Notes: a model not told the origin generated them from the sequence alone. A DNA stretch of 64,000 bases from Sphingobacteriales bacterium (GCA_025353765.1 JANXOD010000008.1:310001-374000), one strand, 5' to 3'. Numbered from the stretch's first letter, positions 25,416 to 34,828 are shown. Program-made: numbers and translations.

Positions 25416-26864
25416 ATGGCTAAGCGCACACGGATTAAAGATTTATTAAACACAACGGAATATAACAAGCAGGTAACAGTTATGGGATGGGTTAGAACCT
25501 TCCGTAATAATCAGTTTATTGCTATAAATGATGGTTCTTCCATAAACAATATACAAGCCGTTGTTGATTTTAATAATACCGATGAAACTTTGCTGAAACG
25601 CCTTACAACCGGAGCTTCTGTTGCTGTTACCGGAAATTTAATAGAGTCATTAGGTAAAGGTCAAAAGGTTGAAATTAAAGTAAGCAGTTTAGAGATTATA
25701 GGCGATAGCGATGCAGAGAAATTCCCTTTACAACCTAAAAAACACAGCTTAGAATTTTTACGTGAGATAGCTCATTTGCGCTTCCGTACCAATACATTTA
25801 ATGCCGTTTTTAAGGTTCGGCATGCATTGGCATTTGCGGTTCACCAGTTTTTTAATGATAAAGGATTTGTATATATACACACTCCTATCATTACTGCTTC
25901 GGATGCTGAAGGTGCAGGCGAAATGTTCCGTGTTTCTACGTTTGATCCGGATCATGTTCCTCGTAATGAAGATGGAACTGTAAATTATAAAGAAGATTTT
26001 TTTGGGAAAGCCACCAATCTAACCGTTTCTGGTCAGTTAGAAGGAGAATTGGCAGCGATGGCTTTTGGAGATGTCTATACTTTTGGCCCCACTTTCCGGG
26101 CAGAAAACTCAAATACCACTCGTCATTTAGCAGAGTTTTGGATGATAGAACCGGAAATGGCTTTTTATGAGTTGAATGATAACATGGATCTGGCAGAAGA
26201 ATTACTGAAATATGTGATCCGCTATGCTTTAGATCATTGTGCTGATGAATTGAATTTCTTAAAAGAACGTTTATTAGAAGAGGAAAAAAATAAACCTCAA
26301 ACAGAACGCTCTGGATTGGATCTGCTTTCAAAATTAAATTTCTGTTTAGATCATGATTTTGAGCGTCTTACTTATACCGAAGCAATCAGCATTCTGAAGA
26401 GTTCTAAACCTAACCAAAAGAAACAATTCAAATATTTAATTGACGAATGGGGAGCTGATCTGCAATCAGAACATGAACGTTATTTAGTTGAAAAGCATTT
26501 TAAGAAACCGGTTATTCTAACCAATTATCCTGCGGATATTAAATCCTTCTATATGCGTTCAAATGAATTAGATGAACAAGGCCGGAAAACAGTTCGGGCT
26601 ATGGATATTTTATTCCCGGGCATTGGCGAAATTGTAGGTGGATCTCAACGGGAAGAACGTTTAGACATATTAGAACAACGCATGGATGAAATGCATATCC
26701 CAAAAGAAGAAATGTCATGGTATTTAGATACACGTCGTTTTGGTTCTGCACCTCATGCAGGTTTTGGTTTAGGTTTTGAGCGTTTGGTATTGTTTGTTAC
26801 CGGGATGACCAATATAAGAGATGTAATTCCTTTCCCCCGAACTCCTAAAAATGCAGAGTTTTAA
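25416..26864 (+). CDS. asnS: Asparaginyl-tRNA synthetase
   Basis: Class IIb aminoacyl-tRNA synthetase charging tRNA-Asn. The N-terminal OB-fold anticodon-binding domain spans 1-110. The catalytic core carries motif 2 ([20 protein letters not shown]) and motif 3 ([10 protein letters not shown] near the C terminus), and [14 protein letters not shown] marks the AsnRS type. Length 482 aa is slightly above the usual 465. Followed by a stem-loop terminator. Confidence 0.97.
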   Translation: MAKRTRIKDLLNTTEYNKQVTVMGWVRTFRNNQFIAINDGSSINNIQAVVDFNNTDETLLKRLTTGASVAVTGNLIESLGKGQKVEIKVSSLEIIGDSDAEKFPLQPKKHSLEFLREIAHLRFRTNTFNAVFKVRHALAFAVHQFFNDKGFVYIHTPIITASDAEGAGEMFRVSTFDPDHVPRNEDGTVNYKEDFFGKATNLTVSGQLEGELAAMAFGDVYTFGPTFRAENSNTTRHLAEFWMIEPEMAFYELNDNMDLAEELLKYVIRYALDHCADELNFLKERLLEEEKNKPQTERSGLDLLSKLNFCLDHDFERLTYTEAISILKSSKPNQKKQFKYLIDEWGADLQSEHERYLVEKHFKKPVILTNYPADIKSFYMRSNELDEQGRKTVRAMDILFPGIGEIVGGSQREERLDILEQRMDEMHIPKEEMSWYLDTRRFGSAPHAGFGLGFERLVLFVTGMTNIRDVIPFPRTPKNAEF

Positions 26865-26919
26865 TTCGAACTCTTAAAGGCCTGTTAAAGATGAAAATTT
26901 AACGGTAAATAAAGCCTTG

Positions 26920-26941
26920 TGCGGTGTTCTCACCGCATTTA
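26920..26941 (+). terminator. Stem-loop terminator after asnS
   Basis: TGCGGTG (26920-26926), loop TTCT, CACCGCA (26931-26937), then TTTA. It lies 56 bases after the asnS stop. Confidence 0.65.
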
Positions 26942-27041
26942 TGCATTCATATTAAAATCTAATACTCAACCATTAGTTTTAATTATATACTTTAAAACAT
27001 AGTTTCTGTTATCATTGTTATAGTAGCATATCAATTATGCT

Positions 27042-27500
27042 ATGGAAACACAAAATAAAACTGCCGAAATTTTAAATGACCTGATTCAAATAAATAATGA
27101 TCGAATTGAAGGTTATAATAAGGCTATTAAAGAACTTGAAGATAAAGATGCAGATTTAAAAACTTTGTTTGCAAATATGATTGGCGAAAGCCATCAATAT
27201 AAATTAGCACTTGCTCAAGAAGTAGAAGTTTTTAAAAAGGATGTGGACACGGATAGTACCACTAATTTGGGGAAAATTTACCGTACCTGGATGGATATAA
27301 AAGCTTTATTTACAGGTCATGATCGTAAAACAGTATTGAGTAATTGTGAATTTGGAGAAGATGCTGCTCAAAAGGCATATAAAGAAGCTTTAGAGGAAAA
27401 AAACCTTCCAGAATTTATTAAAGAAATAATTCTTAAACAGAAAGATCAGCTTAAGTTGTCCCATAATAAGATTAAGCAACTACGTGACATGCAGAAATAA
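27042..27500 (+). CDS. PA2169/DUF2383-family four-helix protein
   Basis: A 152-residue all-helical, soluble protein with the family layout: NDLIQINNDRIEGYNKAIKE near the N terminus, a middle segment GKIYRTWMDIKALFTG, and a C-terminal helix with LKLSHNKIKQLRD. The family is ferritin-like, abundant in Bacteroidota, and often stress-associated; its function is not established. Single gene with a strong terminator downstream. Confidence 0.82.
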   Translation: METQNKTAEILNDLIQINNDRIEGYNKAIKELEDKDADLKTLFANMIGESHQYKLALAQEVEVFKKDVDTDSTTNLGKIYRTWMDIKALFTGHDRKTVLSNCEFGEDAAQKAYKEALEEKNLPEFIKEIILKQKDQLKLSHNKIKQLRDMQK

Positions 27501-27525
27501 TCTTCGTAAGCCATTTTAAAACAAC

Positions 27526-27557
27526 AACTCCTTGCGTATGATCATACACAAGGAGTT
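27526..27557. terminator. Strong stem-loop terminator
   Basis: Almost perfect palindrome: AACTCCTTG (27526-27534), then GTATGATCATAC, then CAAGGAGTT (27549-27557). It lies between two convergent genes; T-runs are short. Confidence 0.6.
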
Positions 27558-27603
27558 TACTGCCACCACTAAACTAAGTTTAAAATTAGAGTATAACCTT
27601 TAA

Positions 27604-28056
27604 TTAATTTTTGGGCTGCACTCTTCCTGTTTTTCTATCATTGGCTCTACCAATAGCATAACCTGCACCTGCACCTGCTACACCACCTATTATTGCGCCT
27701 CTTGCATCTTTTTTATCTATTAGAATACCTGCACCTGCACCTACTACTCCACCAATTACGGCACCTTTAGCTGCAGAACTCCATCCCTTCTTTTTTGTTG
27801 TTGTATTTACAGAAGCTGAATTTTGCACACTTGTACCAGAGTGATGAACTACCTGAGTTGTATTGGCTGTTACCTTAGCTTCTGCCGCACGTTTATCTAT
27901 TTCTTTATTTACCGCTTCTGATCTTTTAAAACTATCTAGTCTTAAACTATCTTTATAATTTTTAGAATTTAGAGCTGCCTGTGCATTTGTATTTGCCTTA
28001 CCGTTGCATGCTGCAATAATTGAAGCAATTGCAATTAATGTTAATAATTTTTTCAT
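27604..28056 (-). CDS. Glycine-zipper lipoprotein
   Basis: The frame extends to 28080, but ATG 28056 gives a clean lipoprotein signal (MKKLLTLIAIASIIAAC, C17). A polar linker (about 20-95) is followed by two glycine-zipper segments: GAVIGGVVGAGAGILI and GAIIGGVAGAGAGYAIG. Such zippers pack in or on membranes; the family resembles YMGG/RcnB-type outer-membrane lipoproteins. The function is unknown, possibly envelope stability or stress. Confidence 0.8.
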   Translation of the reverse strand: MKKLLTLIAIASIIAACNGKANTNAQAALNSKNYKDSLRLDSFKRSEAVNKEIDKRAAEAKVTANTTQVVHHSGTSVQNSASVNTTTKKKGWSSAAKGAVIGGVVGAGAGILIDKKDARGAIIGGVAGAGAGYAIGRANDRKTGRVQPKN

Positions 28057-28214
28057 TGAGTTAAGTTTAGATATTACCACTAAGAATTAGTGCAACATTA
28101 TATGCCTTAAAGAAATAATTGTGCCAAGATATTTAATAAACTAAAAAAGTGTGACATACTTTGAATGCAACACGAGGATTTGTAGTATTAAGCTATGTTA
28201 TAGTGTTTAAATTT

Positions 28215-29090
28215 ATGTTTAGATTTAGTGATTACAGAAGACATAAATCTTATAGTACCAACCTTAATAACATACAATCATTGAGATATTTCATACATAT
28301 AGCTTATCACGGTGGCCAATACAGGGGCTGGCAAAAACATCCGGATGGTTTAAATGTACAGGAAGTATTAGAAACAGGTATCAGTAAAATACTAAAAATA
28401 CCAACCATTATTGTAGGATGTGGAAGAACTGATGCACAGGTACATGCAAGTCAGTTCTTTTTTCACATGGATGTAGAAAAGAAATGGGAATTCGATTTAT
28501 TATTTCGCCTGAACAAAATCCTTCCTCCGGATATTGCCATTTTTGATATTATCCCTATGGAGGGCCTGCCTCATGCCAGGTTTGACGCCATCCAACGTAC
28601 ATATGACTATTTTATTCACACCTATAAAGATCCATTTTTAAACGGATTGAGTTCTTTATACCTGGAAAAAGATCTCAATCTTCTTAAAATGAAAGAAGCC
28701 GTTGCCTTGCTTCCTAAGTATAACGACTATAAAGCATTTTGTAAAATGCCCGATAAGTATGAACATACTATCTGCAACGTAACATCTGCTATACTATATG
28801 CCAATCAAAAGGATGATAAGCTAAGATTTCAAATATCTTCTAATCGTTTTTTAGGGAATATGATTAGAATAATAGTAGGAAGATTACTTAAAATAGGTAC
28901 CGGTAAATTAAGCGTTGATGAATTTGAAAATTATCTCGTAACCCAACAAATACCCAAGATCAGTATACCTGCACACCCACAAGGGCTTTATCTATCTAAG
29001 GTTACTTATCCTTATTTAGATATTCTGCCCAAAACGGAGTTTTCTACTATTCCTCAAAATGCAGTTAATCATAATTGGCAATTAGTTTAA
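28215..29090 (+). CDS. truA: tRNA pseudouridine synthase A
   Basis: Converts uridines 38-40 in the anticodon arm of tRNAs to pseudouridine. The catalytic aspartate lies in GRTDAQVHA (D73 from this start), and the family segments IAYHGGQYRGWQ and NRFLGNMIRIIVGRL are present. The open frame starts at TTG 28161, but the ATG at 28215 is preferred; even it leaves about 22 residues before the conserved fold. Isolated gene. Confidence 0.93.
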   Translation: MFRFSDYRRHKSYSTNLNNIQSLRYFIHIAYHGGQYRGWQKHPDGLNVQEVLETGISKILKIPTIIVGCGRTDAQVHASQFFFHMDVEKKWEFDLLFRLNKILPPDIAIFDIIPMEGLPHARFDAIQRTYDYFIHTYKDPFLNGLSSLYLEKDLNLLKMKEAVALLPKYNDYKAFCKMPDKYEHTICNVTSAILYANQKDDKLRFQISSNRFLGNMIRIIVGRLLKIGTGKLSVDEFENYLVTQQIPKISIPAHPQGLYLSKVTYPYLDILPKTEFSTIPQNAVNHNWQLV

Positions 29091-29111
29091 TAGATACTTG
29101 AAATGTTTTAT

Positions 29112-30173
29112 TTAGAGATGCTCTTTCCAAATTATTTTTCCATTCTCTCCATTAATAGCAAAAGCAAAGCCGCCTATATTAAAAATAAGTTGATGCAGAT
29201 AAGCAATTGATACATCTAATGTTGCCTGGTTTTTAAACCAGTAATGCTTTGAATCTAAATCTGTTTGACGAATTTCCCAGACCTTTTTTAAGTCCGTAGA
29301 CATACATGTTAAAATAAATGTCGTTTTATCAGTATTGGTATAATGTAAAACCACGAAACGATTAAGATCTTTAAATATGTGAAACATCTCCCCTTCCAAA
29401 AATTCTAAAGAATCATTTAGCACTTTTCCATTCCTGTCTGCCAAAACAAATATTTTATCTGAGCTTTTTTTGGCTACTAAGCTAATATAAGCAGAGTCTT
29501 GGGCTGTATCATATGTTTCCTTATAATCAACAGCAATAGCAGGTAACTGACTCGTAATTTTACCATCATAAGGTGTAATGTAATAGACTTTGCCGTTTTT
29601 GGCTGTTATCCGAATATAGCTATCCTTTTGGTCATATTGAAATGCATCAATACCCGACTGAAGCTCTGAATAAAGTATAGGTAGTGTTTTCTTACTGAAA
29701 TGTTTGATCGTTTCACCATTTTCAATATTTAAAAGGTATGAATTTGAATTACCCCCATAAAACAATAACCCACCTTTTTGTTCAAAATACTCTACCTCTT
29801 TGCCAAGTACTTTCTTGTAAATTTTTTCGCCCGTTAATACATTCAACGTATGTAACCGATGATATTCTATTCCAAAATCTCCGTCACCCCCACCGGCCAT
29901 ACGAGAATCTAAAAAACATACATACTTATCATTTGCAAGTATTTTATTAAACCCAGTAGCATAGCCATAGCCAAAATACACTGGATTAATAAACCCTCCA
30001 AATAAAAAAGACAGGGCAAACAACGTATACATTAAACCCGAAAAAACAAGATTCAGAAATTTAGTTTTAAAGAATTTCTTTTGCGCCAGGTTTGTAGTTA
30101 CAATAAGTATAGCAAATAAAGTAATTAAGAGCAGCCATACGGAGGAAAAAAGGAAATCTAAAATAACTTGCAT
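29112..30173 (-). CDS. Membrane-anchored beta-propeller-like protein, paralogue of the right-edge gene
   Basis: Two N-terminal membrane spans (about 7-27 and 38-60), then about 290 residues with recurring blocks of 40-50 residues that resemble PQQ-like blades (for example LNVLTGEKIYKKVLG, INGENGKIIWKEHL). The ATG at 30173 is preferred over TTG 30191. The C-terminal 100 residues resemble the partial gene at 63586-64000: TFILTCMSTDLKKVWE aligns with AFILRCLSLDGKLLWE. No enzymatic motif. A sensor or binding scaffold is possible. Confidence 0.7.
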   Translation of the reverse strand: MQVILDFLFSSVWLLLITLFAILIVTTNLAQKKFFKTKFLNLVFSGLMYTLFALSFLFGGFINPVYFGYGYATGFNKILANDKYVCFLDSRMAGGGDGDFGIEYHRLHTLNVLTGEKIYKKVLGKEVEYFEQKGGLLFYGGNSNSYLLNIENGETIKHFSKKTLPILYSELQSGIDAFQYDQKDSYIRITAKNGKVYYITPYDGKITSQLPAIAVDYKETYDTAQDSAYISLVAKKSSDKIFVLADRNGKVLNDSLEFLEGEMFHIFKDLNRFVVLHYTNTDKTTFILTCMSTDLKKVWEIRQTDLDSKHYWFKNQATLDVSIAYLHQLIFNIGGFAFAINGENGKIIWKEHL

Positions 30174-30310
30174 AAATCTATTTTTCAGCAAGTTAAAAAA
30201 ATAGATCTATCCTCTTATATTATTGTTTATTGCAGTTTACGTATTATTTAGGAAAGCATTTAAAACTAATAACAATAATAAAATGGGATATATTATAATT
30301 CACACAAGCA

Positions 30311-30748
30311 TTATTCATAATCACTCCTCTCCGGAAAACCTTCTGGATCTCCCTCTTTTTTCAATTGCTCAAGTGATAGATTGGTAGTACCACTTAGGCA
30401 TTCTTCGATTTCATCATCATCATTCTGTATGGTTAATGGCTCTTGTGTTTTGGGCTGTAAGTTTTCTGCCTCGTTTTTACTCGTATCACAAATCCAAGTG
30501 GTTGATGATTTTTGCGTTTGGTGATAGGAATCTTTTATTTCATCTTTATTTGAATCATCTAAATGTAATTCATACGATGGGCTTGCTGCATTAGAAGCTT
30601 CCAGTACACGTTCGATTTCCCATTCATTATCTGATGCTGCATCGCTGATCTTAGCCTTAACCAACTTAATGCACTTCTTTTTATTATCCCCATCTGCTTT
30701 TAACTGCTCATTTTTACCGTCAAAAACGTTACTATTTTCTGTTATCAT
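30311..30748 (-). CDS. Acidic low-complexity protein, 145 aa
   Basis: Very polar, rich in Asp, Glu, Asn and Ser, with no hydrophobic core segment, signal or motif, so probably disordered. Starts MITENSNVFDGKNEQLKADG. Codon use looks normal and the frame is clean, which supports a real gene, but the low complexity reduces confidence. Neighbours give no hint. Confidence 0.5.
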   Translation of the reverse strand: MITENSNVFDGKNEQLKADGDNKKKCIKLVKAKISDAASDNEWEIERVLEASNAASPSYELHLDDSNKDEIKDSYHQTQKSSTTWICDTSKNEAENLQPKTQEPLTIQNDDDEIEECLSGTTNLSLEQLKKEGDPEGFPERSDYE

Positions 30749-30890
30749 GATCTTAAGTATAGTCTATATAAATAGACCTTTGAAAGCAGCAGATTGTTTT
30801 CAGTAAGATTCAGCTTAAAACAAGCAGAAGTTTTTAAAGCAGAAAAAAGTATCTCTGCAAATGTCCCCCTACCTGAGCGGATTTGAAGAT

Positions 30891-31148
30891 TTAAAATCTA
30901 AGAAAAGCCAAACAAACAAAATAACAGATAATTAATAAAAATTGTAGACAAAAGTTAGCTTGGAGTACATTATCCCCGACAATCATGGATGAATAGGCAA
31001 TAATTAAAAAAGAGAACAATACTATTAGAAAATAATTTTGAAATCTATTATATAGGGTATTCTTTTGATTTTGTCTCAAGGAGACTCCGTTGGAATAAGT
31101 CTTATGATGCTTAATTGTAAAGTATACTATAATGGTATTTAATGGCAT
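30891..31148 (-). CDS. Small membrane protein, 85 aa
   Basis: Two hydrophobic helices (about residues 38-58 and 66-83) after a polar N-terminal half. Its ATG lies inside the end of the upstream small gene (10-base overlap), suggesting coupling. No family recognised. Confidence 0.5.
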   Translation of the reverse strand: MPLNTIIVYFTIKHHKTYSNGVSLRQNQKNTLYNRFQNYFLIVLFSFLIIAYSSMIVGDNVLQANFCLQFLLIICYFVCLAFLRF

Positions 31149-31291
31149 GTAAATATAAATCCTGAGGCATAAAAAACAAACATAAATAATAAAATGAGTG
31201 AGGATACAAAGGATCCTGCCTTATTTCTGGCTGTTAAATAACCAAAAGGGCCTGCAAAAGAAATCGCAACTATCTTTATAAAACTTTTCAT
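31139..31291 (-). CDS. Small membrane protein, 50 aa
   Basis: Begins MKSFIKIVAISFAGPFGYLT; two short hydrophobic segments (about 3-20 and 29-48) around ARNKAGSF. The layout is faintly like the PMP3/YqaE family of two-span stress peptides, but the family motif is not complete, so this is only a suggestion. It overlaps the next gene by 10 bases. Confidence 0.45.
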   Translation of the reverse strand: MKSFIKIVAISFAGPFGYLTARNKAGSFVSSLILLFMFVFYASGFIFTCH

Positions 31292-31332
31292 ATATAAAAA
31301 ATTTATAAAACGTAACCAATAATTGCCCTTCC

Positions 31333-31584
31333 CTATTTTCCGCTCTGAGATGGATTACCCTTTGCCACATATGAAACACGAACAAGAGCAATTAGTATAG
31401 ACAGTATAAAGGCATTTATAATAAAACCGATAAGCTTAAAATAGGAATAGTTGAATAAAGCTAAAATATATAAAAAAGGCTTTTCACTCTCATTAGGCAA
31501 ATTAGCTCTATAAATATTACTTCCTATATCATAGCAATTAGCGATAAGGATGAATAAAAACAAATAGAACAAAAATTTTATCAT
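31333..31584 (-). CDS. Small two-span membrane protein, 83 aa
   Basis: Hydrophobic helices at about 3-17 and 50-70, separated by a polar loop (NIYRANLPNESEKPF), ending in a short basic/polar tail. First gene of a run of three tiny membrane-protein genes on the minus strand. No family recognised. Confidence 0.55.
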   Translation of the reverse strand: MIKFLFYLFLFILIANCYDIGSNIYRANLPNESEKPFLYILALFNYSYFKLIGFIINAFILSILIALVRVSYVAKGNPSQSGK

Positions 31585-31726
31585 GACTAGTTTTTATTAG
31601 TCATTTAACCAAAAAATGGATGTTTTGTTTGTTGTTCAGATTTAATTTATGGGTATAACTTGTTGATTTGAATATAGAAGTACCTCTTCCTACCAGGGAA
31701 AAGATTTTGTTCATGTACATGACCCC

Positions 31727-31936
31727 TTTATGTATTCATAAAAGGAGTTTATATCTCAATAAAATCAGTTTATATGTTTAGAAAAACAGTTTATATATCT
31801 ATAAAACTATTTTATGTATTTATAATACCAATTTATAGACCCATAAAATCAGTTTATGTATTTATAAAATCAATTTATATATCCATAAAATCAGTTTGTG
31901 TGTTTACAAAAACAGTTTATGTATCTATAAAATGCC
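31727..31936. repeat. 21-bp tandem repeat array, ten degenerate units
   Basis: Ten consecutive 21-base units with the approximate consensus TTTATGTATTTATAAAATCAG. Odd and even units differ (GTATTT against ATATCC in the middle), so a 42-base higher-order period is visible. Each unit holds the short inverted pair TTTAT/ATAAA. The array sits in a 633-base region (31585-32217) with no supported gene; one plus-strand frame stays open across it but has no proper gene start. Confidence 0.85.
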
Positions 31937-32166
31937 TCCATGTATTACGTTAACCTGTAGAAAATACTAAAAAGCACTTTCTCCGTTAATAAAAAATGGG
32001 ATTAGCGTGCTTAAAAAATTCTAACTTGATATTTCCTCATATTTTAAAATAGCATAATGTAATCTTCCGGGGTAGTTTAGCACCTGATTTCAGAAAGAAA
32101 TTAAATAAATAATAATTTTTATATGTATATTTTATTCTTATTATGAAATATTTAAAATAAATGTAA

Positions 32167-32174
32167 TATATTTG
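32167..32174 (+). promoter_or_regulatory. Candidate -7 promoter element for the FN3 gene
   Basis: TATATTTG matches TAnnTTTG and lies 44 bases before the ATG at 32218. No convincing -33 element is seen in the AT-rich sequence. Confidence 0.4.
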
Positions 32175-32217
32175 TTACAAATAAAAATAAATTTATTTTA
32201 TCAAACCCGTATTAAAC

Positions 32218-32829
32218 ATGCCTATAATTATTATCAATTTTCAAAATCATTCCGATCAATCTTTTTTAGTTGAGGCCGGACAAATCAAATTTAGCATGAT
32301 TAATAATGCTAATTTTCCCAGTCCGGTTCCCACGATGAAGGAAGTACAAGATGACACAGATGAGTTTAGTAATGCCCTGGATAACATGGGAAACGGAGCT
32401 AATACGACACTTGTAAAAAATGAAAAGCGTAAAAAACTGGAAAGCACCTTAAAACGCCTGGGACTTTATGTAGAAACTGTTGCCGATGGCAATGAAATTA
32501 TCGCCGAAAGTTCTGGCTTTAAATTAAGAAACAAACCGAGCCCAGTGGGCATATTACCTAAGCCTGCTAATTTTAAAGTACTGCCTGCTCTTGGTAAAGG
32601 AAGTGTTAAATTAAGTATTGATAAAATTTATGGTGCCAAAACATACCAGTTTGAATATAAACCGAGCAGCGATGCCACTAATAATACCTGGGCAATTGCA
32701 GCAGATTCGCAATCATCACTTATTCTTAATAATCTCTTAAGTGGACAAGAATATACTTTTAGAGTGGTAGGCGTCGGCTCCAACCCTACCCGAATATATT
32801 CGGACGAAGTAAGCAGCTTTATTTTATAA
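32218..32829 (+). CDS. Fibronectin type III domain protein, 203 aa
   Basis: No signal peptide. An N-terminal helical region (about 1-95, with a charged stretch KNEKRKKLESTLKRLG) leads into one FN3 domain (about 118-203): PANFKVLPALGKGSVKLSIDKIYGAKTYQFEYKP and the closing LLSGQEYTFRVVGVG. Cytoplasmic FN3 proteins of this size occur in Bacteroidota; their role is unknown. Isolated gene with its own candidate promoter and terminator. Confidence 0.75.
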   Translation: MPIIIINFQNHSDQSFLVEAGQIKFSMINNANFPSPVPTMKEVQDDTDEFSNALDNMGNGANTTLVKNEKRKKLESTLKRLGLYVETVADGNEIIAESSGFKLRNKPSPVGILPKPANFKVLPALGKGSVKLSIDKIYGAKTYQFEYKPSSDATNNTWAIAADSQSSLILNNLLSGQEYTFRVVGVGSNPTRIYSDEVSSFIL

Positions 32830-32848
32830 GATTACCTGTTGTTAATTT

Positions 32849-32884
32849 AAAGCCCCAACTTGTTTTAATAGGTTGGGCTTTTGT
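32849..32884 (+). terminator. Rho-independent terminator after the FN3 gene
   Basis: AAAGCCCCAAC (32849-32859) pairs with GTTGGGCTTT (32872-32881) with one bulged C, followed by T residues. Confidence 0.75.
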
Positions 32885-32996
32885 ATATAAAAAAATTTAT
32901 AAAAGGGGAAAATATACAAAATAATTTCCTCACCTGACGCAAGTATAATGTTAGTTTAAATGGGTTTTACACTTGTTCCTTTTATCTATCAACCAA

Positions 32997-33581
32997 TTAA
33001 TTTCTTTCCATCAATTTCCAAACCTCTATTACATCTTCTCCGAATAATTTAGATGGACAGGAAAATGTAAATCTTATTTCATCAAATGTATCATTTAATG
33101 CATCCTCTATTGGTTCTATTGTCTGATAAGAAGTTAATATACCTGTTTCTTCTATTATTGCCTGTGTTTTATTTTTAGAGTAATAGCCACCCGAAGATAG
33201 AATATATTTTATTTTCGGATTTTCAAATAATTTATGATAAAACAAGTAGTTTTCCTCAGCAGGAGCAGTCATTTCTATTGAAAATAAACTAACTATAGAA
33301 GTTAAATTATATTTATTTATAGTGTTATTTATTAGATTTAAATCCTTTCTATAATCACCAACAATATTAGGCGCTGCTGCTGCTAAGTCAATGCCAATAT
33401 ACTGTTTAGGAGAAGTGTATATTAAAAATTCTGTCTGCCTCCCACATCCTAAATCAAGTACATCATCAAATTTAAATTGATGGCAAACCATACCAAAAAT
33501 ACAATCATGCCTTTGTCTGACACCATCTTCTGTTATGTATGCCTTATACTTTTCATAAAATTCATTGTTATATTGATCCAT
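32997..33581 (-). CDS. Class I SAM-dependent methyltransferase-like protein
   Basis: The SAM-binding motif DLGCGRQTEF is at about residues 39-48, followed by the acidic motif II YIGIDLA. The protein is short (194 aa) with no motif that gives the substrate. An N-terminal helix precedes the fold. Neighbouring genes offer no pathway hint. Confidence 0.75.
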   Translation of the reverse strand: MDQYNNEFYEKYKAYITEDGVRQRHDCIFGMVCHQFKFDDVLDLGCGRQTEFLIYTSPKQYIGIDLAAAAPNIVGDYRKDLNLINNTINKYNLTSIVSLFSIEMTAPAEENYLFYHKLFENPKIKYILSSGGYYSKNKTQAIIEETGILTSYQTIEPIEDALNDTFDEIRFTFSCPSKLFGEDVIEVWKLMERN

Positions 33582-33757
33582 GATTTACTTGATTCTCTTT
33601 ACCTGACTTTAAATATTAATAACCTTTTACCACATTGCAGGTTTCATTTAATTCTAATCTTTTCCTAACTTTTGTTTTAATTTAGAAAAGACGATTTCTT
33701 CTATTTTATACAGAGTGGCTTTATAAATGTTTGCCCATAAACATTAATTTACCAGAT

Positions 33758-34210
33758 ATGATTAAGCTAATAAGAACCGATTCAGACAATAAAGATTTTA
33801 TTGAACTCGTAAAATACCTCGACATTTATTTAGCTGAAAAAGACGGGCCTGAACATGCATTTTATGCCCAATTCAATAAAACGAAGCAGCTTAAACACGT
33901 AATTATTGTATATGAAGATGATAAAGCCATCGGTTGTGGTGCAATGAAAGAATTTGCTTTAAACACTATGGAAGTTAAACGAATGTATACATCACCGGAA
34001 AGCAGAGGGAAAGGAATTGCTACCAAAATTTTAACTGAATTAGAATTGTGGGCAGTTGAATTATCTTACAAAAAGTTTGTATTAGAAACCGGAAAAAAAC
34101 AAGCTGAAGCAATAGAGCTTTATAAAAAAAATGGATATAAACGTATTCTAAACTATGGGCAATATCTCGATATTGAAAATAGTGTGTGTTTCGAAAAGGA
34201 ATTAAAATGA
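33758..34210 (+). CDS. GNAT-family N-acetyltransferase
   Basis: Acetyl-CoA-dependent acetyltransferase. The acetyl-CoA-binding motif is RMYTSPESRGKGIATKIL (about 77-94), and the C-terminal segment ETGKKQAEAIELYKKNGYKRI is typical. The frame opens at TTG 33731; ATG 33758 gives the better family N terminus. Its stop overlaps the next ATG (ATGA at 34207-34210), so it is coupled to the HhH gene. Confidence 0.88.
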   Translation: MIKLIRTDSDNKDFIELVKYLDIYLAEKDGPEHAFYAQFNKTKQLKHVIIVYEDDKAIGCGAMKEFALNTMEVKRMYTSPESRGKGIATKILTELELWAVELSYKKFVLETGKKQAEAIELYKKNGYKRILNYGQYLDIENSVCFEKELK

Positions 34211-34494
34211 TAGCAGAAATCAGTAAAAAACAGGCTATTAAAGAGCTTTCTATTATTCCGGGAGTTGGTAAATCAATTGCTTCCGATCTTTGGAATATTA
34301 GCATTAAATCCATCGCTGATTTAAAAGGAAAAGATCCTCAAAACCTTTATGACCTTTCAAACACATTTGCAAAAACAATTCAGGACAGATGCCTTTTATA
34401 TGTTTTTAAGTGTGCTGTATATTATGTAAACACCCCCAAAGAAGAACATGAAACAGAAAAATTAAAATGGTGGAATTGGAAAGATAAAAAATGA
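34207..34494 (+). CDS. Helix-hairpin-helix protein, Cdd1/pathogenicity-locus family
   Basis: 95 residues. IPGVGKSIASDLWNISIKSI forms a helix-hairpin-helix, and CLLYVFKCAVYYVN with the terminal KWWNWKD match the Cdd1-like family. The start at 34207 is within the ATGA overlap with the GNAT gene; a GTG at 34186 is possible but less likely. The function is not established. Confidence 0.8.
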   Translation: MIAEISKKQAIKELSIIPGVGKSIASDLWNISIKSIADLKGKDPQNLYDLSNTFAKTIQDRCLLYVFKCAVYYVNTPKEEHETEKLKWWNWKDKK

Positions 34495-34503
34495 AATGTC
34501 ATC

Positions 34504-34803
34504 ATGGGTTACGAATATAAAATACTCGCAAAATTTACGGAAAAGCAAGCGAAAGATATTCTTACTCTTTTGGAAAAGAATGATCTTTTCGACAAAAAAT
34601 ACTATTTAAATAATCAAGAATTTAGAGATTTTAGACGCTCTGAAAATAAAGCAGAAATGCCTGATTTATTCCTAATTTTTGAACTGGATGGAATTTACAT
34701 TTGCCAAAATAGTTCTTCCTATATATGGCAGGGTCTTGAGGGATTGAAAAAATATATAGAAACAGAGAAAATTGATTACGAAATACTTGACCATTCAGAA
34801 TAA
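34504..34803 (+). CDS. Small protein of unknown function, 99 aa
   Basis: Soluble, acidic. Helical N terminus (FTEKQAKDILTLLEKNDLF) and a beta-like middle (DLFLIFELDGIYICQN), with a Trp (IWQGLEGLKKYI). It follows the HhH gene by nine bases and probably belongs to the same transcript. Family not recognised. Confidence 0.65.
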   Translation: MGYEYKILAKFTEKQAKDILTLLEKNDLFDKKYYLNNQEFRDFRRSENKAEMPDLFLIFELDGIYICQNSSSYIWQGLEGLKKYIETEKIDYEILDHSE

Positions 34804-34828
34804 GCAACTCTTGTATTCCAGAAAGAAT

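Noticed and set aside
31727-31936. CRISPR array
   Set aside because: Units are directly adjacent without spacers, are degenerate, and no cas gene is nearby.
31786-31970. A repetitive protein encoded by the tandem array
   Set aside because: One frame stays open only because the 21-base unit is a multiple of three; it lacks a proper start and the repeats vary like non-coding DNA.
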